The notes under the pieces were generated by a model that did not search any database, was not told the origin of the DNA, and saw only the letters and a list, made by a program, of their open reading frames with translations. Positions 36,894 through 48,710 of a stretch of DNA of 64,000 nucleotides are shown piece after piece. Every line of letters starts with the position of its first letter. Position 1 is the first letter of the stretch. This DNA comes from Chrysomallon squamiferum (taxonomy: Eukaryota > Mollusca > Gastropoda > Neomphalida > Peltospiridae): assembly GCA_012295275.1 (NCBI GenBank), contig CM022673.1, positions 20,603,913 to 20,667,912 on the forward strand. The letters run 5' to 3'. The translations under genes and the position numbers were made by a program.

Positions 36894-37663
36894 CAAGTTA
36901 CACAAGCCCAAAGTGTCTTGTTAAATGACCAGGCATTGGAGCATTCAGTGTAACTATAACCACGTCCAATTTGGGCTTTAAATCCACATTAATTAGATAA
37001 TAATAGAAGATCAAATTAACCATGTGCTCATGGCAGAAGAGCAATGTCTCATGTTTCTTATGCTGGCAGTGAACATTTTTGTTACATCAGTCATGCTTTG
37101 CCAGCCATTATCTCTTGTCCTGATAAAATAATATTTTAATACAGATAATCTTGTGATCATGCAGGGATGTTTAATATCAGTACTGCTGTGGCAACCATAT
37201 TTCACTGCTTATTTCAAACAAAAATAACACGTGAGTTATAATTCAAGTACAATCCACTTTTAAAAATAAATTGTTTTTTATTTTCTGTGTTATGTACTTA
37301 TATAGACTATATGTATGAGGCAGCAGCAGATTTTCTTTCCCTTTTGAACTTTGTCTGCACCTCAATAATAATAAACTTTATAAAAACTTTAGAAAAGCAA
37401 TCTTAATGCGTAGAAGAGTTGGAAATTCCTGCCTGAAAGTATTTATATATTAATATTGTATGAGGTGATATTTGTGCAGATATTTAAAGAGAAATAAGTG
37501 TAAAAGAGTTTGGAATTCTGAGAAAAAATAATGTGTATAAAAATAAACTTTTAAAAAATCAGGTGTTTTGGCAGCCAGCCATGATGAATGTAGTCTTTAA
37601 ATAAGACGGGTAACATTATTGGAAGACACTTTCACCTCCACTCTGAAGCAAAACCATCTGTGG

Positions 37664-37677
37664 GTTGCCATGGAAAC
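37664..37677. promoter_or_regulatory. RFX-type X-box
   Basis: GTTGCCATGGAAAC matches the X-box consensus (GTNRCC-N-GYAAC type) with one deviation. It is followed about 80 bases later by GCCATCTTG (YY1-like, 37759-37767), and lies about 0.8 kb upstream of the candidate TnI proximal promoter. Confidence 0.4.
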
Positions 37678-38180
37678 ACCCATGTAATATATATCAGCAT
37701 CTGTTCATCTTAGTGTATGGTCCCTGTCATATACCTAATTCTACATTTTGGAAATATAGCCATCTTGTTTCTGTTCACTTTTACAAACTCACTGGACCAA
37801 ATAACACATTCCACAACAATGATTCATTCACATAAGTGCTATATTTATAACTTTGAAATATAAATAAAGCAAAATAAGAAATGTTTATTTTTAACTTAAT
37901 TTAATTAAATTTAAGTGTAAAAGGTTGAGAAAAACTCTGTTCTAAGTTCAGCCAGTTTATGTATAATGTCTTCTTTTCATAATCATATAACTTTATTAAT
38001 TTATTAAGAAATATGTCAAGTTTTGATCTAATAATATACTATAATTAATGCTTGCTGAACTTATTTGTTTATTTTAATTTTATGTGTGTGTGTGTGTGTA
38101 AATTTATATTGATTTATTTACTTATTTTATTTGTTTATTTATAAATAATAAAATATGATACTCATCTTTAATAATAATAA

Positions 38181-38211
<31 letters not shown>

Positions 38212-38635
38212 TTAATAATATCAGATGCTCAAATGCATATATCCATCTCTATAATTAGCTGAGATATATCCTATTCCAACCGTACACACAACTGATATTT
38301 GTGGTACCTTTTTTTAGTGCAGAGTGAATGTTGCCAAATTTTTTATAATATATTAGATCCTGTTACATAATTTTTCCTAACAGCACTGATATGTATTTAA
38401 TCAAAACAAGATGTTTATTGATATAACAGAGAATGAGAAAAAGAGAGACCAAAAGAATGACAGGAAGAGAATAAATTAATAACAGAGATAAAGTGACAGA
38501 ATACAGGGAAAAAAATAATAAAAGGAAAGAAAGTAAATGAGAAATGGTGTAGAGGACTGAGACAGATAGATAAGAACTAGTGAGAAAGGGAAGAGAGAGA
38601 GTGAGATATAGACAGAGAGAGAGAGTGAGATAGAG

Positions 38636-38743
<108 letters not shown>

Positions 38744-41700
38744 TAACCAAATAAATAGATAAATAAATAAATGTCAAGGCAATGTGTTTAGCTTTTAGAA
38801 ACAATAGAATTCTGGATAAACATCAAAAAAAAGAAAAAAGAAAAAGGAGATAAAAATGCCTTCATATTGTACTTTAGAAATCAAGATCACCTTCAACATT
38901 GAGATCTTGGTGTACCTTTCTTGGTTGCATCCCAAATAACTCTGAAATCTGTTACAGATGGAGATAGGCATTTCTGAAGATACTGGGTCCTTTTGATATA
39001 CAAGTGTTTGATAAATAGAATTACAGCACTGGCACAATCTGATAAACCAACAAATTGTTTTCTTTACAGCATTTTAAACAATTCACTTACTTGAATTATG
39101 GATTCTGTAATATGATTTCTAATCATTATTTCTAATCAAACCTTTTTTTTTTTTTTTGATTGTGGCAAGGTATCATCTAAGTGTGTGCATTTGTGACTAC
39201 ACGTTTAACTTTTTATCAAATTTTTACAACACTCCAACCTGCAAAATGTAAATGTCACTAAGAGTAACAAACTGATACACCTTAACAAAATATCATATAT
39301 TGGTTATAATAAACTTAATAATTATATGTTAATTAAAAGGTTTTAAGAAACAAATGGTATATATTAGGGTTAATATTATATTCAGAAAAATAAAAATAAA
39401 AACATAAAAATAATTTTAAATGTTTCAGGTTTTATAATTCAACAATTTTTCAAAGTTTTTGAATTAACATACTTGATAAAAAATGTTTCAGGTTTCGTAA
39501 ACTTTCTTTGAATTTATAAATAAAATACTTGTAAAGTTTACTTTTACTTTAAGAATGTTTATTTTACATAAGAGCACAAGCTTTTGGTTTCCTTTCCTTT
39601 TTTAAAATATATTATGTTTTCTTCTTGTAAAAAATAATAGAAAAGCAAAGGATGAAATGTTCAAGATAAACCATATTCCAATTTATAAGAAAAGAAAAAA
39701 TGAAGAAGGTTGAAAAAAACAAAGCTGGGGAAAAAAACAAGAAGAAAAGGAAGAAAAAATTATTAAAAATAAAAACTTTAAAAAAATCAACTGTAATAAT
39801 GTTATAAAAACTTCAAGAAGAAACAAGCATATTTCTGAATTGTCACTTGACTGAAAACCTATCATTTATAATTAAAATAATTATTAGTGAAAAGTTGTCT
39901 GGCCTTCAAGGGGCATCACTCCAACCTGCTCCAGATGGTGTTACCACACTGACTGTAATCAGGATGATCTGCAGGCAACACACATGGTTATATGCTGAGT
40001 GCCAGCCAGAAATGTGCACATTACTTGAAAATACACTTTCTGCTATAAATAACATTTATTACTTCTGACATTTTGTATGCACATCTTTTTTGTAAAAAGA
40101 GAGTGAGGTGGAGTAGGAAGCATGAAATAGAGAATTTTTAAAAATATCACAGAAAATATTTTGACATTTTCATCACACACTTTTGTCCACTTTCTTAAAA
40201 CAGGAAAAAATGAGAAAGATAGGAGTAAATATTCTTTGAAAAAAGAAAGACAAATAAAACTGATTAACTGAAGGCTATGGTTTATGATTTTCATTTTTTT
40301 CTGAAAGACACATATATAAAAATGTATACATAAGAGTTATGTCCATGATGGAAGGATGTTAAAAATTACCAAGGCCAGAACTATAATCAATAAGGCTGTT
40401 TTAAAAGCAGCAGCAAATTTCATTTCATATTTGTCCTGTCTAGTAAATTAATGTTAAAATTGACTATTAAACAAATATTCATTCATTCAAAAATGAAAAA
40501 CAACAAAAAGAGATAAAATGGTTAATCCTGTTCCACTGAGCTGTTTTATTCACAAAAAACTTGCTAGAAATCAAATGTTCTGAGAAAAGAGCACAAAATT
40601 AGTAATTTAGCTAAAATATGACTAATATTATTGCAGTCAAACATTTGATATTGTAAAGATCATATCTGATAACAGATAAATAACTTTTTCACACAAGAAC
40701 TTGTATAATTTGGCAGAAATCCATTTATTTAACCAGATATTTCTGCATTATATATAAAATATATAGTACTGACCTTTTATTTTTATTTAAATGTTGCACT
40801 ATTTAAATGTATTTTGGTAATCACTTAAACTTATACTTCATCTTATTTATTTTTATGGATTATATTCTACTTTAAACAAGAGTTTCATCTTTGACATAAC
40901 ATTTTTGCAACCAGTTATATTTTAAATTTCAGAGTTAAAAGATCTAGGCCCTATAAGACTATTTTTTTTCTTTCTGATGATAAATGATTTTAATAACTTA
41001 GCCATGACCTCGAAATACATTTCTGTTTAAGGCTTTTTGGCATCTTGGTGTAACAGTTCTTTTTACGTTTCACAGATTATTTTTTTAAATGTTTTTTTTT
41101 TAGGGGGGGCAATTTAATTAGGAATTCTATTTCTTTTTGAAGAGGTTATTATATTATTGCTGACATTTTCTTATCATTATTTATACAGTATTAGTAGTAA
41201 CCATAATTATAAAAGTATTACTGATTGTAGTATAGTATTAGAATTTTTATTATCATAATTATTATTATCATCATCATTTCTTAACAGATTAAACCAGCCA
41301 AGGAAAGGTCAATGAAAGTTAACTAGAAGTTCTGCATTATGCAGAAGTTGCCAGACTAAAACAAGATAAGCAATTATTCCAGGCATTTACACTCTCCAGT
41401 AAAAATTATTCATGGTGCAATTGTTTCTCTAAAATTCTTCTTAACTAATGACGTATTACTGAAATCAAGACATTCAGTTTTTTTCTAATTATATTTCAAA
41501 GAAAACAAACTGAAATTAAAAATAAAAAAAATCATTCTGAAGGCTGGCCCTTATCATTTTTGACTCCTAAATCATCACTTGATGGAAAATTTCTAAACCA
41601 AAAAATTAATCTAAAGTATCTTTTTTTGATTGATAGGTGGCACTGTTGATACAGTATGCTGCAAATTCCATACAAAATCAGCTGAAGTCTATTTCTTTAG

Positions 41701-42152
41701 GACTTGTACTTCTTCAAGAAGTGTTAACTATAAATTCAAATTTCTAATTGGCTTTGTATCTTATCATTTGTAATGCAATTCATCTGGAAACGTCACATCA
41801 CTGAAAAGCAACCATGATGCAGATGTAATAGCATTGATACAATAAAATGTTTCACTATGAGAGAAACTAGTGGAAACTTCCTTATTAGCTGTGATGGCTC
41901 CATTTCTGAGTTATCAGTTGCAGGTGAAATCCAGAGGGACAGAGCATTTTCCTAACACTAGAATACAAATGGAAACACATCTGGACCAGAATCAGTTCAG
42001 TTACCCACAGTCTGGACTGATGTTAATTCCTTTACCCACACATCTGGAAGGGTGTAGAATGTTATTTTGGTTTGGAAGGGAGGGTTGTATTTATGTCTTC
42101 ATAAATGTGAAGTGTTATGAGATGTGAAAGAATTTGTGCATTTCAATAGGGG

Positions 42153-42191
<39 letters not shown>

Positions 42192-42473
42192 ATGGATTTT
42201 TTTTAACTATTATTATATTTGTTTGTTTGTTTATAAATATATACATGAGTGAAAAAACAAAAATAAAAATCCTCTCTGGACTATATTATTCATCACTGTG
42301 TTTATGATACAGTGTTTATGAAGTTATTATTTCAAGTTTGAACTGTAAAAAATAAACAAAAACCCCAGTATATTACCATTTGAAATTCTAATGTTCGTTA
42401 CAATAAACACATTGATTAAATGTTATTTTATATATGTATAAGTTGGTTTGTAATAAATGTAGGAAATACTCAC

Positions 42474-42534
42474 AAATGAAGCAATGGAATGCTGGGGAAA
42501 GTACACTGACTGAGTATACCAACACCAAGGTCCC
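42474..42534 (-). other. Candidate non-coding exon, minus strand
   Basis: A long T tract ending in CAG (minus strand), 61 nt, then TTT|GTGAGT. Well-formed splice sites and a local rise in GC suggest a real exon. It could be a 5' UTR exon linking a distal promoter at about 47.3 kb to troponin I, or part of a non-coding transcript. Confidence 0.4.
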
Positions 42535-45500
42535 CTGAAAAAAAAAAAATTATTTTATAATACATCTAAAAAAAATAATTATTCTCATTTGGTAGTAACT
42601 CTGTCTTGAGAAATATCATTATAATGTTAGTTTAAAAAATCTACTACTGTCGTTCAGTATAAACAATTCTTACTGAACATTTATTACCAGTTCCAACAGA
42701 GTTCCAATTTATGTTTTATGTTCAAACGTACCTTGAATATATCTTTCATACATAGAATATGAAGCCATGTTTTTTCTAAACTTTAATAATCATTTCTAGT
42801 AGCACTGAATTTCTTTTAGTTTTTTCATTTTTTGTTTTGTTTGGGTTTTACTGCTGTTTCTTTCATCTCTTTCTCTTTTTTTTTTTTTATTGTTTTATTA
42901 TTATTGTTGTTGTTGTTGTTGTATATTTGTTATGTTGTACAATTAGGTGTGGAATTAAGCGGTTAGTCAGAACACTGGTTAGGAACTTAGACTGCATGCA
43001 ACGTCATGCTGCTGCCTACACAAAGTTAATTAAATCCCCATTAAACCTTATTCTTTAAAATACTCTAATTAACTAACACTAATTTTATTAACATCATTTA
43101 CTGTGATCCCAAGGTTACTCTTTATTGGTTATAAGTATTTTTCATATGTAACAATGTTGAAAATATCTCTACATTTAGCAAACAAAACAAAACAAAAACA
43201 AAAAAAAAAAGAAGAAGAAAATAAAAAGAAGAAATTTTAAACATCTAGAAATAGTTTGACATGATGATGATTAGCTGCCTCAAAATCTGCAGTCTTATGA
43301 GTATTTATAGAGATATTTTCTCTCTCAGAAATCTGGGATGCATTGTCCCTGAAGTATGAGGCACTGAGTATCCAGTGCTAATGAAATGACTTGTATATAC
43401 AGATGTCATATCTGTTTAACAAATTAACAAAGAATTAAAAAAAAAGTGTTTAAATAAATTATTTATAGACAAGAGATAGTTGATAAAACTTTTTCAATTT
43501 TAACTTTTTCTTAATTTTCACTTCTTTTATTTTGTTTTTTTACCATCAATATTGTTGCTTTTGTTTGTGTGTTTTTTTGTTTGGTTTGTTTTCTAAAGAA
43601 TATTTTAATTATAAAGCTATTGTAGTCACTGTGAACTTTGTTGATTACCATGTTATAATGTGTGTGTGTGTGTTTGTGTGTATAATCACACACGCACACA
43701 CTAAATTTTTCTTTACATCTATAAGTATGTAATTAATTCCAATAAATATGTTTGAAGAGAAACTACAGAAGAATTTTCATTATTTTTTGGTACATAGTAA
43801 ATTAATTTCCAACAGTACCTTGTTTCTTCTATTTTTTTTTTTTTTTTTAAGGTATGGTGATAATAATAAAAAACATAATAATAACAAATGACAAAGATTC
43901 AATGTATATATATATACCAAAGCAAATAAAACTCTTGTGAGGTTTTATGATTACTGGATTCTGATAAATAATTATTAAATTTAGAAACTTACCATTTCCA
44001 TCTGAACAAGTCACATAATTTCAGTTACATTTTCCATCTAAATTGAAACACTTTTCAAAAGACCGTGTTGTAGCTACCACAACATTTTATGAAGTTTATA
44101 GGAGAAAAAGATTTTAAACAAAATTATTAATATTTCTAACAAGACGATATTCTGTATAAAAACTTATATCAAAAACAATCCTGCATTTCAAACATTTTCC
44201 TTGTCTGCACTACCATGGCTGTATTCATCCCATTTGGCATATGTATGCTTGTTAAGAAGATTACTGTACAAAATGGCTGTGATATATTAAAGATAATCTG
44301 TGCTAATACAGCATAATCCTGACTTACTCTATACATGTATGTTCATGAGAACTGAAACATGTTCAGCAGAGTAACAGAATTGCCAAATATGACTAAGGTA
44401 TTTTAAGGCCAGATATTGTTTTTGTTCAAATAAGGAACATGGAATTAAAATAATATTAATGTTATTTCTTGAAAACAAAATAATAATTTTAAGTTAATAT
44501 CTAAGAATAATAATTATTAATGATGCTCCTCTCTCCAGAATCTAGATTATACAAAATTACATTAATTATATTTAATGTTTCAAATAATCTCCTAAATTTT
44601 GTGATATATAAAGTAAGTCTGCCTGTGTTATTTGATAAAGTAAAATCTTTGCAAATAACAAAGTATCAGAATCCTTGAGAATGACTTGTGTTTTGTTTTA
44701 TGATTCATTTTACACATATAAAAGATAAAAATATTCCTGAGTGATTTATTTAGCATCGATATATTAGGCATACCATAAACATCACTTTAATCAAAATAAT
44801 ATACATGCACATGCATGTATATACAAATATAGTGTTGTGTGTGTGTGTGATAGAGAGTTTAAAATTTTAAACTGTGGTTCTTGATGAAATTGAAATTTCA
44901 GTATCTTTTTCAGAAATAACAGAACAAATCAACTGATGTTGTTCACGGAACATTTAGTCATGTGCAACCCTTTAGCACTAGCCAAAATATATTTTACACA
45001 GTTGCACTATCTTTATCTTAGTTAATGGCTTCTGCTTTCACCATAAACAACAGCAGACAGGAGAAGTGATTCTCCAGTACAGGTTTTCTATCAATTTTTC
45101 CATGTCAATTATTATCAGCAGCTATTCCTAGCATGGACAGTTGCCAAGCTTTCTTTGCTGTTTTTTCAGAAGTTATTTTCATCAAGGCAGGAATGTTTCA
45201 TCCCCCTCATGGTTTTTAAAACCAGTGTATCTCTGGTGCCACTAAATATATGCATTTACTTGGAGACTGGTAAAGGAGAAAATAAAAACAAAGTTTAAAA
45301 GCTTGCAGAGTCCAATCTGATAATTATCTTTCAACAAGGGAGCTTTGGGGGTTCTGGCAAAGTAGAAAGCTTTATCTCACTATTCTGATTTTTAAATCTT
45401 GATAAGAAAATTAGCTGTGAATAATATGGAGCTTTTAATTCTAAAATTATCTTTTTCTGTCTTATTTTATTTTTATGGGGTTGGAACTAAAGTTCACAGT

Positions 45501-46946
45501 AGTTTTTAAGGAACATTCAAAGACAGTATTTAGATAGATTTATTTGACCACATAATGTGCCATTTTGTTCACCTTTCTTAATATATATATGTGTGTCATA
45601 CATTTCAATTTTGTGTGAAACAAAATCACATGCTCAAATGCCACTTATTGAAAAATGGTTTGAAGGTTTGTTCCAAACCACTATCTTTGTTTTTCAGTTC
45701 TAACTTTACTTATTTTTCATGTACAAGAAAATGCCAATCTGCATTGATGAACAAAAAACAAGGTTTGAGTCTGTATGTATTTTTCCATGTCTCACCTGTA
45801 GTAATTAAAAAGCAGTGACCAATAAATACAGTGGTCAGGAAGCACTTACTACTAAGTAGCTCAAAGTGCATAATGTGGCATGAACAGCAGCACTAAGTGC
45901 CAGATTGTGATTAACCAAGAGTGACAAAAACTTCAACCTTTTCCATTAGCAGGAAAGAAAAATATGGTTTTGGTAGCTACTACTTAAAAAAATAAAAAAT
46001 AAAATTTTATTATGAATAAATAAATATCAGCAAGTCTTTGTGAGGTCTTATTCTCTTCTTGTTTTTAATTGACTCTCTTTCTGAAGAAATACAAACATGT
46101 CACCAGCATTTATAACTTAGAATTTCAGTTTTTTTTCGCTTTTTATTAAACTGAAAACAGTTTTACAAAAGCTAAATATTTTGCACCTAATTAGAGTTTA
46201 GAAATTCAGATTTTTTAAAAATAACTAAATATAGTTCAGAGACTACTTAAAATTACTAAAAACATAATAATAATAAAAAAAATTAAAAATTTATATAATT
46301 GGCTTGGCCCTCCTGACATCCCCTTTGTTAAATATTATTTATGAAAAAAATTGTTTTAGAAAATGATAATAACAGGGGCAAAAAAAAAATAAAAAATAAA
46401 AAATTGTTTATAATAATAAATAATTTAAAAAAATTTAAAAAATTAAAAAATAATAATAATAATAATCAAATTTAAAAAAATAATAAAATAAAAATATTAA
46501 AAAATAAACAAATTAGCTAATACTGAAAAGAAAATCTGTAATGGCCAAAAAATGAACATCTATGGAAAATTATAAAAAAAATGTAACAAATACAAAGCTA
46601 ATGAAAATGTTAAAAATAAATTAATTACAGAATGCAACAGAAAGATACTTCAATTTAAAACAAAAGTTTTATTGCTTACTGTTACAGAAATGTTAATGAT
46701 ATATTAAAGTTAAGTATTTTTTATTTAAAAGTAATACAATTAATCCAAAGAGTTTAGAAAAGAGATTTTTAATACACAGGTACATAATACACAGTTGATG
46801 GTTATGGGATTATTGTTAAAGCCTGCTGATCTTTAAAACGTTTGTAAAACTAATCCATATTTATTATGCAAGAATTTAACACAGCGGGGACGTAAGCGGA
46901 TTTTGCCCTTTTTGGCTCTAGCACAGCGCTTGTGGAATGGGTGCAA

Positions 46947-46954
46947 TGACGTCA
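46947..46954. promoter_or_regulatory. CRE palindrome
   Basis: TGACGTCA, the complete CREB/ATF binding palindrome, in the CpG-enriched patch and downstream (minus sense) of the candidate first exons. A perfect 8-mer with two CpG-context bases is uncommon in this AT-rich DNA, but function is inferred. Confidence 0.4.
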
Positions 46955-47135
46955 TAGATATCACAGAGTGACCGGCGATCGGCATAATATCCAGTAATAA
47001 GTAATTGCTAATGCTCGCAAATGGGCACGTAAAACATGAATGAATATAAAAAGTGTATTAAAAAAAATAATAATGTGTGTATATCAAAACGTTAATTCAT
47101 TGAGTATATTGATATAACATAAGAGAGAAACTTAC

Positions 47136-47176
47136 CAGATGTGTAGGCGAAATGTTCCAACAACAAGATGCAACTT
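47136..47176 (-). other. Candidate exon behind CpG-enriched promoter
   Basis: TCTTTTTCTCTCGCAG acceptor, 41 nt, then CTG|GTAAGT. Just upstream on the same strand an AAAAG|GTAACT donor ends another candidate exon at 47232, leaving a 55-nt intron. The upstream open frame has no ATG, so I treat both as non-coding or 5' UTR. Confidence 0.42.
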
Positions 47177-47231
47177 CTGCGAGAGAAAAAGACAGTTATA
47201 ATAAACCAAAGAATTAAAGAGTGGGAGTTAC

Positions 47232-47313
47232 CTTTTAGGACTTTTCTGGGGCGAATTACAGACCCACGTGAACGAATAAGAATATTCGATTGGTTCTTGG
47301 AAACGTCAGTCAA
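47232..47313 (-). other. Candidate first exon, minus strand
   Basis: Ends at AAAAG|GTAACT, paired with the acceptor at 47177-47178. The frame is open for at least 80 nt but starts with no ATG. The 5' limit is unknown; the end given is arbitrary. It lies inside the CpG-enriched patch with a CACGTG E-box near 47264. Confidence 0.35.
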
Positions 47314-48423
47314 ATATTCTTTGATGGGGTAAAAAAAAACGAAGAAAAGAGGATTTAATATTTCTAAGTTCTATGTATATACGTGTAAAACAGTTTTATT
47401 TTATTTACTATACTTAATGGTAAAAAGAAGCGAAAAAGTTTATGTTTCAAAACAAGCAAATTGGTTTTAAATTCTGCAAAACTGTAATGCAGTCCATACC
47501 TTATTTATTATTATTCCCGAGTAGTCGAGGTTCAAATATGGTAATGAAAACTTAGACTTCTGTGATTGCCAAATACCGCCTTGCGTTCATCGCTATCGAA
47601 CATTAGTCAGTCTTGAACCCTCTAACAGCCTATTGTGTTCTATATTACTTTTGATGCATTGTATCTAATTTTGTAACGATATTCCGTGCAATTTTAACGG
47701 AGCGACGTTTTTATTCTTATATGTAACTTCGCATATAACTTTCAGAAAGAAATGTGTTAATTACGAAAAACAACAACATAATAATAATAATAATAAATTT
47801 TAAATAAAATAATAAAAAAATAATTTAAAAAATAATAATAAAATAAATAAATACCCCCTACTTTTCAATACTCAAATATGAAGTATTTTGTGCGTGCGCA
47901 CACGCTGTGTATTTATTATATTTAAATGTACGTATGTCTATGTGTGTGTATTAAATAACATTTTTATGTGCATACGCAGTTGTTTAAAACTGGTCTATTT
48001 ACTTATTTATTAGTTTTCTGCCAATTACTAAGCACATTTACTGTGAATTTACATTAAAAACGCGGATTTGTGTTAGAGTTTAATATTATATTATTAATCA
48101 GAAGGTACATTTGGGACGTTAAATCATTGTGCCGTCACACACACACACACGTTCCTCCCAAGAGCTGCAATAATTCAGTGAGAAACATTTTGCCATATAT
48201 TGCAAAGTGATTAAATCGGTAAACTGATATTACTATGCATATACATTAAAAGAAATTGTTCAGAAACCTAGCTGAAATAAAAACATTCAGTTTTAACGAG
48301 GAAGTTAAACAAGTGATCATCTGATAATAAACATTTCATATCTGTATAATAACGGTTGTTAGATGTAAAAAAAAATATTTTTCTCCCCCCCCCATAAATA
48401 ATAAATAAATAAATAAACTTTAC

Positions 48424-48710
48424 ATCATGCACCAGAACGACAATGCTAGATCTGGCGGCGCCCAGGTGGTAAAGGTTTTTCTAGGGCAGCTGAACATCGA
48501 TATGTTGCAGTGGCCTGCAGTGTCACCCAGTGTTGCACCAACAGAGCACGTCTGTGATGAGATGCAATGTCGTTTAGGTGCGCTGCCTAACCAAACCAGC
48601 CGCTGAAATTGTCAGCACTGGCTCAGATCTGGATGAACATTCACCAGGCATTCTTAAACATTTTGGTAGGTTATCTGGGACGACAGTTCCAGGCACTTAT
48701 CGATGCATAA
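48424..48710 (+). pseudogene. Decayed Tc1/mariner-type transposase fragment
   Basis: Reads HQNDNARSGGAQVVKVFL, then LNIDMLQWPAVSPSVAPTEH. This is the C-terminal DDE region of Tc1-like transposases (family pattern DNARPH, LPWPA-SPDLNPIEH, WDE). The second Asp (NDNAR) and final acidic residue (PTEH) remain. A TGA stop at about 48604 and a frame change follow; the next frame gives LAQIWMNIHQAFLN and LGRQFQALIDA, the usual C-terminus. Upstream transposase sequence and terminal repeats were not found. It is a dead copy, plus strand, in intergenic or 5'-intron DNA. Confidence 0.8.

Larger units (their letters stand above)
46860..48170. promoter_or_regulatory. CpG-enriched patch, candidate distal promoter
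   Basis: CG dinucleotides are visibly more frequent here (CGGCGATCGGC, CGCTATCGAAC, GGAGCGACG) than in the surrounding AT-rich DNA. It contains a full CRE palindrome TGACGTCA at 46947-46954 and CACGTG near 47264. Minus-strand exon-like pieces begin inside it. Confidence 0.4.
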
